Numbered from the stretch's first letter, positions 17,322-25,959 are shown. The stretch is DNA of 64,000 nucleotides from Mucilaginibacter geliditolerans (GCF_014200495.1 NZ_JACHBY010000014.1:13174-77173), one strand, 5' to 3'. Notes: a model not told the origin generated them from the letters alone. A program made the numbers and translations.

Positions 17322-18821
17322 ATGCCATTGAATTTCAAGACCAACCGAAAACAATTTATTAGTCAGGTAGCCATGCTTGCCGCAGGTCTAACGGTTATGC
17401 CAAAATCGCTATTAAGGGCGGCAACTCCCTTAGATGATAGGGATTTTACCATGAATGAATGCGCCATCATCGATATGCATTGCCATCCCTCGATGAAGAT
17501 GTTTTTGTGGGGAAAAAAATTCTGGAATGCGCACTGGTCGGTCGGTAAGGGAGACAACCTCTTTCCAATGCAGGAAAACGAACGGCAGTTCAGTTTTGGT
17601 AATGTCAGGGGTATTATGGCTGCACATTATCTTCTGGAGGCAGCTACAGAGCGGGAATGGCATACGTTGAAAGCGCTTTATCCCATTTTGAAAGTTATTC
17701 CTTTTCTTGGCCTTAATGAAAAAATCGAGCATGAAGATCCAACCAATTTTGATCAGGTGATGAAGATGATCACTATCCTTGAGGGCCAGATGGATGAAGA
17801 AAACAAAAGAAATACCGGAATCACCTATAAAATTGCGAAAAACTTTGCGGAATATGAAGCGGCGCTTGATGATGTTTCAGGAAAAACTATCGCCATTGCC
17901 CATGCAATTGAAGGTGGGCACGCACTGGGCCGGGACCTGCCGATCTCGCATGAGCGTCAGCAAAAAATGGCAGCGGCGGGGGCTAAACGTCAGCGGATGT
18001 TTGTTCCACATTTGTCACCGGGCGACCCGTGGGACCCCTACATAACCAACCTTTTAAAATTCCATGAGAAAGGTGTTTGCCTGATGACGCTTTCACATTT
18101 TTTCCGGAATGATTTGGTATACCCTGTTGACGGCATATCACCTGATGCTAAGAAAACGCCGGGTATGGCCTGGGAATATACACCGGATCAGGACAGGGAG
18201 CTAACTGTTATCGGTGAAAAGGTGGTAGAAAAAATGCTGGAGATCGGCATGGTCGTAGACCTTACACATACGGCGCCTATGGCCAGGCACCAAGTTTTTT
18301 TGCTCAACCGGGAGGTGACTAAAAAACGCATGGATAAAGGAAAGAATCCGAGGCCTGTTGTATTTACCCATACGGGTGCGCAACAGATTTATGAATATTA
18401 TGACCAGGGGCATTACCCCTTTTATAAAGCGTATTGTGCCAGTGATGAAGAAATTGCGCTCATCGAAGAATGCAATGGCGTAATCGGTGTGATCGCTGAG
18501 GATTTCTGGCTTACTGGTGCCGACGCTAATTTGAAAAAGGAATTTCGACCGGCTCAGTTTCGCGATGGCATTTCGTATATCATCCAGACGATGAAGTATA
18601 TAAATTCCAAAACAGAAAAAAAGAGATTTGACAATATTGGGATCGGAACGGATTTTGACGGATTAGCAGATAATCCAAAGGATCTCTATAAAAACAAGCA
18701 AATAAAAGACTTGATTGACGCGATGAAACGAGATCCGGAACTGAACATAGAGGGTGAAGATTTTATTTCAAAGATCACTTACAAGAATGCAAAGCGAGTT
18801 TTGAAGGACGGTTGGGGATAG
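17322..18821 (+). CDS. Membrane dipeptidase-type (peptidase M19) zinc hydrolase
   Basis: The 499-residue product has an N-terminal export-like segment (RKQFISQVAMLAAGL). It carries the M19 metal set: His53/His55 in IDMHCHPS, a Glu in AHAIEGGHALG, a His in VVDLTHTAPMARHQVF and VFTHTGA, and an Asp in IGIGTDFDG. M19 enzymes hydrolyse dipeptides, often with a D-residue, using two zinc ions. The gene is intact and stands alone, divergent from the truncated SpvB-like gene (149 bp gap). No transporter partner lies nearby. Confidence 0.85.
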   Translation: MPLNFKTNRKQFISQVAMLAAGLTVMPKSLLRAATPLDDRDFTMNECAIIDMHCHPSMKMFLWGKKFWNAHWSVGKGDNLFPMQENERQFSFGNVRGIMAAHYLLEAATEREWHTLKALYPILKVIPFLGLNEKIEHEDPTNFDQVMKMITILEGQMDEENKRNTGITYKIAKNFAEYEAALDDVSGKTIAIAHAIEGGHALGRDLPISHERQQKMAAAGAKRQRMFVPHLSPGDPWDPYITNLLKFHEKGVCLMTLSHFFRNDLVYPVDGISPDAKKTPGMAWEYTPDQDRELTVIGEKVVEKMLEIGMVVDLTHTAPMARHQVFLLNREVTKKRMDKGKNPRPVVFTHTGAQQIYEYYDQGHYPFYKAYCASDEEIALIEECNGVIGVIAEDFWLTGADANLKKEFRPAQFRDGISYIIQTMKYINSKTEKKRFDNIGIGTDFDGLADNPKDLYKNKQIKDLIDAMKRDPELNIEGEDFISKITYKNAKRVLKDGWG

Positions 18822-18958
18822 TTAAAAAAATAGCCCATTTTCAAACGACTTTTTCAAAAAGTTTTTTGATGTTTGAATTATATGCCAGCATGTAGAGGAG
18901 ACGAACCCTTAAAAATTTCTGCTAAATAGCAGCTAAAATCTGTAAATTTTGCAGAAAA

Positions 18959-19025
18959 TGGTTCGAGCTTAGTCCGATTGGGGCTCCATCTCAAATCAAT
19001 CGGAGCAGAGACGAAACTCGAACCA
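18959..19025. repeat. Long imperfect inverted repeat containing GGTTCGAG arms
   Basis: TGGTTCGAG (18959-18967) pairs with CTCGAACCA (19017-19025), and inner arms TCCGATTG (18973-18980) pair with CAATCGGA (18997-19004). The outer arms carry GGTTCGA, the T-loop consensus of tRNAs, but no tRNA can be folded around them. It lies ~100 bp from the AraC fragment that borders the integrase 2 block, and no ORF explains it. Possible recombination site or structured RNA. Confidence 0.5.
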
Positions 19026-19122
19026 CATTTTGAATATTTGCAGCACCTAGCAAATAGTTTACTATTCAATTAGTTTTAACTGATTGCTAATAAAAAAGGT
19101 TTCGGATATGATCTTATCATCC

Positions 19123-19182
19123 TTTAAATCAAAAACTGGGCAGACTCCCACCGTGTACAGAAGAAGTAAGATTATTGAATAG
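19123..19182 (+). pseudogene. 3'-terminal fragment of an AraC-type regulator gene (copy A)
   Basis: Reads FKSKTGQTPTVYRRSKIIE then stop, the typical AraC-family C-terminus. It is a diverged copy of 21223-21280 (FKSKTGQTPAVYRRSKFLK), with most bases identical over ~46 bp. Only the last ~20 codons are present, so it is an attachment-site-like duplicate bordering the integrase 2 block. Confidence 0.75.
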
Positions 19183-19302
19183 TTATTCGCATGTGGCCTT
19201 TATATAACAGATCTTTCTTTTGTGTATAATTCGTATTTTAACATTGTAGGTTCCATCTCTTTTTCTTTGATTTTTTAAAATTTTAGTTGCTACTGTAGCC
19301 AT
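19183..19302 (-). pseudogene. Truncated integrase (N-terminal 39 codons only)
   Basis: On the minus strand from the ATG at 19302 the product reads MATVATKILKNQRKRDGTYN..., closely matching the first ~35 residues of the adjacent integrase 2 (MATIREVILSNQQKEDGTYN). Homology stops at about 19195-19200; the stop codon (19183-19185) abuts the stop of AraC fragment A. It is the leftover 5' end of a fourth tyrosine recombinase gene, recombined away at the AraC junction. Confidence 0.8.
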
Positions 19303-19363
19303 ATTTATAATTTAATGTAAAGGGGACAAAAGTATTTGTTCCCTTTACATGGCTTAGCAAAAA

Positions 19364-20671
19364 TTACTTAAACTTTAAATTTAGATGGGATATCGGTACC
19401 AGTTTGCACTCGTTGTGTTTATAATCGGTTAGTAGTCGAATAACTGATTCCTGAAGTTCATCGATAATGCCCCAATTTTTTGAAATATAAATATCAGTGA
19501 CAGAATTTGTTTGGTCTTTATGATTTAAAGCTAGTCCCACGTCATCCTTACTATATCTGCATTTATTACGTGCCCAATCAGCAAAGGCATGACGAGCATC
19601 ATAAAATTCAAGATTTGGAATTGCCAATTTTACACCTATTTCCCGTAATCCCTTACTTAAGGCTCGGTCAAGATTATTATGGGTACTGTATCTTAATTGA
19701 AGTTTTCCAGCATATTTTGAATATAATGATGTTGCAATTTCAGGAATAGAGATGCTGATAAATGCTCTGTCCTGTCTTCTTGACTTTGTTTTTGAACGAT
19801 TATAGTTGACTCGGTCATGTAGAACTTTATCAGGTGTCAGCTTATGGAGGTCTACCGCATTCATACCGCATAGGTAAAAACTTAACATAAAAAGATCCCT
19901 TGCTAATTCCATTCTACTATTTGGCAGCACATCAAAATCCCTAATTGATATAAGCTGTTCAATAATTAATTTAGGTTTATTCCTCTCGGTAACATTAACA
20001 AGTTTGTATTTTTTGAAAGGGTAGTGTTTTACTATTGCGATTTCCAAGTCTTCATCGTTGTAATGATCCTTAATGTTGTTAAACAGGATTCGTAAATCTC
20101 GCATATGGTTATGGAGCCCTGTATCACTCAAACCCGGAACTGTCCGAAAATGTGGTTTAAACTGATTAGTGCGTTCTAACTTTCTTTCAGAGCGTAGGTA
20201 CTTTTCATATTCAAGTAACGTCTTCGCACGAATTTCTGTAATTGGCACAAAGTCTGATTTAAAATAGTCAACCAAGCTATTAATAACTGTACGCATATTT
20301 GAAGCACTCGCTTTTCTACCAGCCGCATTTAATTCCTCAACTTTTTTGCGGCCAAACTCGATTACATTGACTTGATCTGCAGCGGTTACGTCATTATTTG
20401 TTAAATAGTTAATTAAACGTGACATATTATATAATTCCAGCTTAGGTCCAAGTTCACTAATCTTGGTTCGATAACCATCAATCACTGGATTGATAGCTCT
20501 TAAAATGATAGGATCTTTAATAGTGTTATCCTTTCGTAACTGGTTTTGCCTAATAAAATGCTGAGTTTTTAGGTAATAGACCTTCCTTTGGTGAATAACT
20601 CGAATTTTGACATTGTAAGTACCATCCTCTTTTTGTTGATTTGATAAAATCACTTCCCGTATAGTAGCCAT
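19364..20671 (-). CDS. Tyrosine recombinase/integrase 2
   Basis: The 435-residue product starts MATIREVILSNQQKEDGTYN and has the same layout as integrases 1 and 3: LHNHMRDLRILFN, CGMNAVDLHKL at the Arg I position (Asn instead of Arg), KTKSRRQD, DARHAFADWARN and the Tyr in DIYISKNW. It is ~20 residues longer at the C-terminus (YKHNECKLVPISHLNLKFK). A truncated sister gene lies 61 bp beyond its 3' end and AraC 3' fragments lie on both sides, so its element probably targeted an araC gene rather than a tRNA. It faces the opposite direction to integrases 1 and 3. Confidence 0.9.
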   Translation of the reverse strand: MATIREVILSNQQKEDGTYNVKIRVIHQRKVYYLKTQHFIRQNQLRKDNTIKDPIILRAINPVIDGYRTKISELGPKLELYNMSRLINYLTNNDVTAADQVNVIEFGRKKVEELNAAGRKASASNMRTVINSLVDYFKSDFVPITEIRAKTLLEYEKYLRSERKLERTNQFKPHFRTVPGLSDTGLHNHMRDLRILFNNIKDHYNDEDLEIAIVKHYPFKKYKLVNVTERNKPKLIIEQLISIRDFDVLPNSRMELARDLFMLSFYLCGMNAVDLHKLTPDKVLHDRVNYNRSKTKSRRQDRAFISISIPEIATSLYSKYAGKLQLRYSTHNNLDRALSKGLREIGVKLAIPNLEFYDARHAFADWARNKCRYSKDDVGLALNHKDQTNSVTDIYISKNWGIIDELQESVIRLLTDYKHNECKLVPISHLNLKFK

Positions 20672-20765
20672 AAATAAAAAAATTTAGCGACTGAAACCTT
20701 ATAAACTTTGATAAAAGGTTACAGTTAGTTTAATAAAAAAACTATTGAATTGCTAAATCCCTTGA

Positions 20766-21095
20766 TTAGCACACATGGAAGAGTGACACAAATATAAATC
20801 TAAAAATTGAAAAGTCAATAAAAAGCCGACCACTGGATGCAAAATTTGCAGATGGAAAAGAGATCCACTTGGCGGTAAGTCGCTGGTTATTATTTGATAA
20901 ATAATGATGGGCAGGTACTACATGGACAACTTTACCCTTTTTCTCTAACTGGTCGGTTTGACCAATCGTAACGACAAAGCCTTCATCAGCATTGAAAAAT
21001 GTAAGTGCTTCGACTACACCGTCCAATTCCCGGTTGATATTATCAGGGCTCGCTCGGTATTGTTTAATCAGTTTAAAAATTAGTGCATGAAACAC
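20766..21095 (-). pseudogene. C-terminal remnant of a DUF4143-type AAA ATPase
   Basis: About 50 residues on the minus strand (INRELDGVVEALTFF, DEGFVVTIGQ, VVHVVPAHHYL) match the C-terminal end of DUF4143/AAA_14 ATPases of the toxin-antitoxin-like group. The ATPase core is absent: homology begins at ~21070, next to AraC fragment B. Downstream of HHYLSN the frame runs on with unrelated sequence to 20766. Confidence 0.55.
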
Positions 21096-21280
21096 CGTTA
21101 AACTATCTTACGAACTGGCGCATGAGGCATGCCCAGAAGTTATTAATGATGGATAAAAGCAATATATCCGAAATTGCAGCAAATGTCGGTTATCAGTCGG
21201 AAGCGGCTTTTAACCGGATATTTAAATCAAAAACAGGGCAAACTCCCGCAGTATACAGAAGAAGTAAGTTTTTGAAATGA
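21077..21280 (+). pseudogene. C-terminal fragment of an AraC-family regulator (copy B)
   Basis: Reads LVHETPLNYLTNWRMRHAQK, then an SNISEIAANVGYQSEAAFNR helix-turn-helix and the ending FKSKTGQTPAVYRRSKFLK. It corresponds to the last ~65 residues of an AraC regulator; the N-terminal cupin-type domain is missing and replaced by the DUF4143 remnant. The last 20 codons are the homologue of copy A at 19123. The downstream oxidoreductase gene could have been its original neighbour. Confidence 0.75.
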
Positions 21281-21416
21281 TTCTCAGCTATCGTTTTTCA
21301 TCAATAGTTATGAGTCTAATCGAGCAGCTCGGTGCTTATATCGAAGATCATTATTACTAATCTGTGACCCGAGCGGACTACCCGGATGATTACATTTGCT
21401 TGTAATATTTAAGTAA

Positions 21417-22442
21417 TTGATGAAGAAAATAGGATTTTTATCATTCGGGCACTGGTCTGACCATCCCTCGTATCAAACCCGTACCGCGGGCGATACTTTG
21501 CTGCAGTCGATCGACTTGGCTATTGCCGCGGAAGAAATAGGTTTGGACGGGGCCTATTTCCGGGTTCATCATTTTGCACGCCAACTGGCTTCTCCATTTC
21601 CTTTGCTTTCGGCTATTGGTGCCAAAACCAGCAAAATAGAAATCGGGACCGGTGTTATAGATATGCGTTATGAAAACCCGCTATATATGGTGGAAGATGC
21701 CGGCGCTGCTGACTTAATCTCTGGTGGACGATTACAATTAGGCATAAGTCGCGGGTCGCCCGAGCAAGTAATTGAGGGGTGGCGTTATTTCGGCTATGAA
21801 CCTGCTGAAGGGGAAACCGATGCAGAGATGGGACGACAAAAAGCTTTGGAGTTTTTGGATAAATTAAAAGGTAATGGATTTGCCCGCCCTAACCCTAATC
21901 CGATGTTCCCGAATCCGCCGGGCTTGTTACGCTTGGAGCCGCATTCGGATGGACTGCGGGAACGTATATGGTGGGGAGCCGGCTCTAATGCAACTGCGGT
22001 TTGGGCGGCCGAGAACGGCATGAACCTGCAAAGTTCTACTTTGAAGTTTGACGAAAGCGGCAAACCCTTCCATATCCAACAGGCCGAACAGATCGGGTTG
22101 TATAAAGAAGCCTGGAAAAAAGCAGGGCACCAGCGAGAGCCAAGGGTTTCGGTAAGCCGTTCTGTTTTTGCACTGGTAAATGAGCAGGATAGGTATTATT
22201 TCGGACAGCAAGGAAAGGGGTCTGATAGCTTTGGTTACATTGAAGCTGATCAACGGGCAGTCTTCGGCAAGAGCTATGCAGCCGAACCAGATCAGCTCAT
22301 TAAAGAATTGGCGCAGGACGAAGCGATCAAGGAAGCGGATACTGTGCTCCTGACTATACCGAACACTTTGGGTGTTGATTACAATATCCATGTGTTATCT
22401 GCTATTTTGGAGCATGTTGCCCCTGCACTGGGTTGGCGATGA
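21417..22442 (+). CDS. Luciferase-like (LLM class) flavin-dependent oxidoreductase
   Basis: The 341-residue product has bacterial-luciferase-like TIM-barrel motifs: FLSFGHWSDHP at the start, AEEIGLDGAYFRVHHFARQLASPFPLLSAIGAKT, IEIGTGVIDMRYENP, LISGGRLQLGISRGSPEQV. Length is normal for the family. These enzymes use reduced FMN to oxygenate aldehydes or other small molecules; the substrate is unknown. It is a single gene following an AraC remnant by 136 bp. Confidence 0.85.
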   Translation: MMKKIGFLSFGHWSDHPSYQTRTAGDTLLQSIDLAIAAEEIGLDGAYFRVHHFARQLASPFPLLSAIGAKTSKIEIGTGVIDMRYENPLYMVEDAGAADLISGGRLQLGISRGSPEQVIEGWRYFGYEPAEGETDAEMGRQKALEFLDKLKGNGFARPNPNPMFPNPPGLLRLEPHSDGLRERIWWGAGSNATAVWAAENGMNLQSSTLKFDESGKPFHIQQAEQIGLYKEAWKKAGHQREPRVSVSRSVFALVNEQDRYYFGQQGKGSDSFGYIEADQRAVFGKSYAAEPDQLIKELAQDEAIKEADTVLLTIPNTLGVDYNIHVLSAILEHVAPALGWR

Positions 22443-22464
22443 ATAAGTCTATCACCATAATTTC

Positions 22465-22552
22465 TGGTTAAATAACGGACTGAAGTATTATAAATGACTC
22501 ATTTGATGCCAAATACAATTTTATTCGATAGTAAAATACAATTGATTTCTAC
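22465..22552 (+). repeat. Imperfect direct repeat R1 (partner at 31302-31388)
   Basis: TGGTTAAATAAC, GACTGAA, AAATGA-TCATTT, CAAATACAA and TAGTAAAATACAATT occur in the same order and spacing at 22465-22552 and 31302-31388, about 80% identical by eye. The pair brackets the AbiE, TetR/MFS and TetR/SDR genes. It could be a duplicated promoter segment or a boundary of an acquired block. Confidence 0.6.
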
Positions 22553-22642
22553 AGAATCGTATTCTCAAGTTTTGAGTAACAGATTAATAAATGATTCGAA
22601 AAACGCATATTTGAATATTGTTTATATGGAAAAACATCAAAA

Positions 22643-22792
22643 ATGAATTACAGCATATCATTCTCTGAGATGAACAAACTGGCTCTGGCAATCAACGCAA
22701 AAAAGCCCCAAATTTCCTTAGAGGATATGAGAAGGCAAGTGTCTCAGTTGAAAAGCAGCAGTGTTTCAAAGACGAAGAAACAACAGCGCTAA
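22643..22792 (+). CDS. Small hypothetical protein (49 aa)
   Basis: From the ATG at 22643 the product reads MNYSISFSEMNKLALAINAK... and ends KTKKQQR. It is amphipathic with a basic tail and belongs to no family I recognise. It lies 91 bp after repeat R1, which has promoter-like TAGTAAAATACAA. It could be an antitoxin or regulator fragment; equally it may be chance. Confidence 0.35.
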   Translation: MNYSISFSEMNKLALAINAKKPQISLEDMRRQVSQLKSSSVSKTKKQQR

Positions 22793-22848
22793 TAGCTTTT
22801 GCCAATCGTATTATAGGATCGTGTTACAAGTTTGCATTTATGCCATCG

Positions 22849-23799
22849 CTATAACTGGTCAATATACTGATGAATCCTAGCCAACAACTGATCAAAATCG
22901 GGTTGGCCGGCATAATATAGCGCTGCGGTGTCCGCGTATCTTTTTTTATAGGAAGTCCTGAGCTGTGCATCATTTAAGAGAAAAGCTTCGTTTTTATTCA
23001 CTGGGATAGCTAAATCGGGTTTGGGGAAACGATCTTCTTTGTGTGCTAAATACTCGGGCGTTCCGATAAATGCCTGTACGTCTTCGCGGCCTAATAAACT
23101 GTAGACATCATAATATTGGCGCATAAAGTTTACGCCGGTATTGCCGGTTTCCCTTTCCCTGCGAAATTTTGTGGCGATGGTTTGCAACTTTTCTACGAAT
23201 GTATAGCCGGGGTTGTAGCAGGCGATATCCTTAGCTCGATTATCGATAATCTCAACACCTTGCGCAACTGCCCGGTCGTAGGCCCAGGAACTGATCGTTA
23301 ATTTTTCATTAGGAGTAACCCGGTCAAAACCTGCTTCCAAAAGTATTCCCGCCTTTATTCCTTCCACCTGGTCAATAAGGTTGCCGTAATACAGGCGTAT
23401 CCCACCGCTGGAATATGACTTGGTATTATCGAAATCGGTATCACGTTCCACCTGCACAATACCTTCGATGCTAATATCCGCTGCCAGCCAGTCATAAAAA
23501 TTCTTACGGGCAGCAACGTTGGCCGGCTTTTCATTTTTGGGATTCTCGTTCACTTTTTGATCTTCCGGCGGCTTAATATGGATATCAATATCTTCCGAGA
23601 ACCTTTCAATGATCTTGTAACCTTTTGAAAGCGAAGTACCGCCTTTTAGTTCAAAATCATATTCTTGTGACTTCAGACCATACAGTACATGCATGATCCA
23701 ATAGTCTTTTTCGATTAAGGCCGCCTGTATGTCGGTTTCGCTCTCCAGTATGCGGAGTAATTCGCGGAATTCAGGATGTTGGTGAAGGTATCCAGCCAT
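22849..23799 (-). CDS. AbiEii/AbiGii-type nucleotidyltransferase toxin
   Basis: The 316-residue product has the nucleotidyltransferase motif FELKGGTSLSKGY followed by SEDIDIHI (the DxD metal site) and later KLTISSWAYDR and TFVEKLQTIATKFRRER, typical of the AbiEii family. Family members transfer nucleotides to tRNA or other RNA acceptors and act as growth-inhibiting toxins in phage defence. The cognate antitoxin lies 4 bp upstream in the same orientation, a normal AbiE operon order. Confidence 0.88.
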   Translation of the reverse strand: MAGYLHQHPEFRELLRILESETDIQAALIEKDYWIMHVLYGLKSQEYDFELKGGTSLSKGYKIIERFSEDIDIHIKPPEDQKVNENPKNEKPANVAARKNFYDWLAADISIEGIVQVERDTDFDNTKSYSSGGIRLYYGNLIDQVEGIKAGILLEAGFDRVTPNEKLTISSWAYDRAVAQGVEIIDNRAKDIACYNPGYTFVEKLQTIATKFRRERETGNTGVNFMRQYYDVYSLLGREDVQAFIGTPEYLAHKEDRFPKPDLAIPVNKNEAFLLNDAQLRTSYKKRYADTAALYYAGQPDFDQLLARIHQYIDQL

Positions 23800-23803
23800 A
23801 GTT

Positions 23804-24376
23804 TTATGCTAAAACCGGTGCCAGCAAACGTTTAGCTTTGCCGTTGCCGTAATGATCGAGTGCATGCCGTAGTTCAGTCTTGTTCATGTTACCGGCTTTG
23901 GATAGAACATTGTTTTTTATCTGTTGCTGATCTTCTGCCAATCGGTCTAAACTGCCAGCCAGGTCGACAAGTAAAAATTCAGGTGTCAACTTTTCAGGAA
24001 AATGATGTTTCACTTGAAAATCAAAGGTGCGGTTACCCAGTTTGAATTTCCCATGCCGCTTATGATTGTAGACAGTGCGCTGATTATAGAGTTGTGTCGT
24101 CCCCACACCCAGCGCATTGTATAGATTTGGTGAGGTCATTAAAAAACGATCATCTTTCAGAAAGGAACGAACCAAGGCTTCTTCTTCCGGCGGTGTTTGA
24201 CCAAATGCTGAATTTTGGGGATAATAATAAACGCCCTGAGATAGCTTTTGCAATACACCTTCTTCCAATAAGGCATGCAAGTGCCTGTCTACCGACCGCG
24301 ACCATTTAACGAGGTCGTTCCTTCGGTAAACCCTACCTTTCTGCAAATGCATTTTAAGTTGTTCCAGCGCCGACAT
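23804..24376 (-). CDS. AbiEi-like antitoxin/transcriptional regulator (DUF6088 type)
   Basis: The start is placed at the ATG at 24376 (MSALEQLKMHLQKGRVYRRN); a TTG at 24394 would add six residues. An N-terminal winged helix (~1-60: VKWSRSVDRHLHALLEEGVLQKLSQGVYYYP) is followed by a domain with LMTSPNLYNALGVGTTQLYNQRTVYN, as in AbiEi/DUF6088 antitoxins. These repress their own operon and neutralise the AbiEii partner without contacting it (type IV TA, established for the family). The toxin gene follows after 4 bp. Confidence 0.85.
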   Translation of the reverse strand: MSALEQLKMHLQKGRVYRRNDLVKWSRSVDRHLHALLEEGVLQKLSQGVYYYPQNSAFGQTPPEEEALVRSFLKDDRFLMTSPNLYNALGVGTTQLYNQRTVYNHKRHGKFKLGNRTFDFQVKHHFPEKLTPEFLLVDLAGSLDRLAEDQQQIKNNVLSKAGNMNKTELRHALDHYGNGKAKRLLAPVLA

Positions 24377-24479
24377 TGCTAATATTTTTTTCAAAGTTCG
24401 ACATAAATCAACTCTTTTGCAAGAGAAATTATTGAAAATTCATGCATGTATTTCTAAGGTTTATTACCTTATGTGAGTA

Positions 24480-24520
24480 TGTTATAAATGTGTTACAGTC
24501 GATTTTTATTTTTCAAAAGT
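24480..24520 (+). repeat. Degenerate copy of the element-end repeat (TGTTATA/TGTTACAG pair)
   Basis: TGTTATA (24480) and TGTTACAG (24491-24498) have the 11-bp period of the other copies and are followed by ATTTTT and TTTTCAAAA, as in the repeats at 31657 and 36686. It lies upstream of the AbiE operon and before the first TetR operator. It is probably another eroded element boundary. Confidence 0.45.
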
Positions 24521-24546
24521 TTAGAGATGTCACAGTAAAATAATAA

Positions 24547-24562
24547 TTGAACAGTTGTTCAA
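24547..24562. promoter_or_regulatory. TetR operator 1 (TTGAACA-GT-TGTTCAA)
   Basis: Perfect 7-2-7 palindrome 69 bp upstream of the first tetR start. A near-identical palindrome lies in front of the second tetR gene at 25266. This is consistent with both regulators sharing one operon-wide control circuit. Confidence 0.75.
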
Positions 24563-24630
24563 AAATTATGTTCAATTTTCTATTATCTTTCTACCTTTGA
24601 TGCGTACATTAGTTTGGACAGCACAATAAA

Positions 24631-25248
24631 ATGAAAATGGAAACGAAATTAGACGAGTCAACAGAAGCGAAGATAAAGGAGGCAGCCAGAATTGTCTTTA
24701 CGCAAAAAGGTTATGATTCAGCAAAAGTGCGGGACATAGCAAAGGAAGCCGACATCAGTGTTTCATTGTTGAACTACTACTTCAGAAGTAAGGAGAAATT
24801 GTTTCTTTTGTGCATGGCGGAAAATTTACAACGCCTATTAGCCGGTGACGAACCTATCCTTAACGATGAGTCGACCACGATAATAGAAAAAGTTCAAAAG
24901 TTAGTCGTACTGCATATGGATATGTTATTAGAAAATCCTGATTTTCCGACGTTCGTCGTCAATGAAATGTTATCAGGAAGCTCAGATTTGCCGGAAATCC
25001 AACAACGTATAGATGTGATGGCAAATTCGGTTTTGGCCAAACAGCTGATGGCTTTAAAAAATGAAGGGAAACTGGAAATGTATCCGATGCAGCTGGTAAT
25101 GAATGTTGCGGGGATGATGTTATTCCCATTTTTGGCCAGGCCGCGATTGGTTAAAAACTGCGGAATTAACGATATGGAATTTTACCAAATGATACAAGAA
25201 CGCAAAAAGATGATACCCCTCTGGATCGCGCAAATCATAGGGGTCTAA
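24631..25248 (+). CDS. TetR/AcrR family regulator 1
   Basis: The 205-residue product has an N-terminal TetR HTH (AARIVFTQKGYDSAKVRDIA, EADISVSLLNYYFRSKEKLF, ~13-58). The C-terminal helical ligand domain is related to those of TetR regulators next to efflux pumps. It is preceded by operator 1 and followed 84 bp later by a second TetR gene with the same operator, then an exporter. Probably a repressor of the efflux cluster. Confidence 0.88.
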   Translation: MKMETKLDESTEAKIKEAARIVFTQKGYDSAKVRDIAKEADISVSLLNYYFRSKEKLFLLCMAENLQRLLAGDEPILNDESTTIIEKVQKLVVLHMDMLLENPDFPTFVVNEMLSGSSDLPEIQQRIDVMANSVLAKQLMALKNEGKLEMYPMQLVMNVAGMMLFPFLARPRLVKNCGINDMEFYQMIQERKKMIPLWIAQIIGV

Positions 25249-25265
25249 ATTTTTTTGCCATAAAA

Positions 25266-25280
25266 TTGAACAACTGTTCA
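25266..25280. promoter_or_regulatory. TetR operator 2 (TTGAACA-AC-TGTTCA)
   Basis: Same palindrome as at 24547 with one outer mismatch, 52 bp before the second tetR start. It implies cross-regulation by one or both TetR proteins. Confidence 0.7.
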
Positions 25281-25332
25281 GAACAATATTTTAGAACAGA
25301 GCGACAAATTGGTATTAAGCTCGAATAAGAAA

Positions 25333-25959
25333 ATGGAAAATAACCAGCGAAAAAAAATACAGATAGCTGCAGCAAAATTATTTGTTCAGAAAGGATTTCA
25401 TGCAACAAGTATTAGGCAAGTTGGCAAAGCGGCGGGCGTAAACAGCTCCATGATCTCTTATTATTTTAAGTCAAAAGAGCTTTTGCTGCTCTCCATTTTT
25501 GAACCGTCAATTCACGATATGGAAACGATCAAGTCACACCTGGCAGACAGCAGTAGTACAGCAATGCTTCAACTGTTTTACATGATTGACTTTTACACGG
25601 AAAGGGTAATGACTGACGATACCGGCATTTATTTAATGCTTCAGGAACAATCGTTCAGGAGTATAGAAGGATCAACCAACCTGTTGGATCAAATCAAAGA
25701 ACAGCAATTTGCTTTATTTCAGGGCATTGTTAATGTAGGGATACAAAAAGAGGCGTTCAGGCAGGATGTGAATACCAGGATGATTTTTTATACCCTGATT
25801 GGCACCATCCGGTACATTATTATCGAACATAAAGGATTATGGCTTCAACAAAACCTGCCGGCATACCAGGAAATTTTTCGGAAGGCTATGACAGATGCCA
25901 ACGCCTATCTCAAATCTCTTTTAGTAAAAATGCTTTTGCCCGAAACTCAACCGCGTTAA
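25333..25959 (+). CDS. TetR/AcrR family regulator 2
   Basis: The start is set at the ATG at 25333 (MENNQRKKIQIAAAKLFVQK) rather than the TTG at 25309, because the HTH then begins at the normal position. The HTH reads LFVQKGFHATSIRQVGKAAG and NSSMISYYFKSKELLL. The ~208-residue length is normal. It lies between operator 2 and a DHA2 exporter gene 107 bp downstream. Together with TetR 1 it likely controls the exporter. Confidence 0.88.
   Translation: MENNQRKKIQIAAAKLFVQKGFHATSIRQVGKAAGVNSSMISYYFKSKELLLLSIFEPSIHDMETIKSHLADSSSTAMLQLFYMIDFYTERVMTDDTGIYLMLQEQSFRSIEGSTNLLDQIKEQQFALFQGIVNVGIQKEAFRQDVNTRMIFYTLIGTIRYIIIEHKGLWLQQNLPAYQEIFRKAMTDANAYLKSLLVKMLLPETQPR

Noticed and set aside
18959..19025. 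Degenerate tRNA because of GGTTCGAG
   Set aside because: The flanks form an inverted repeat rather than T-arm plus acceptor stems, and no anticodon arm is found.
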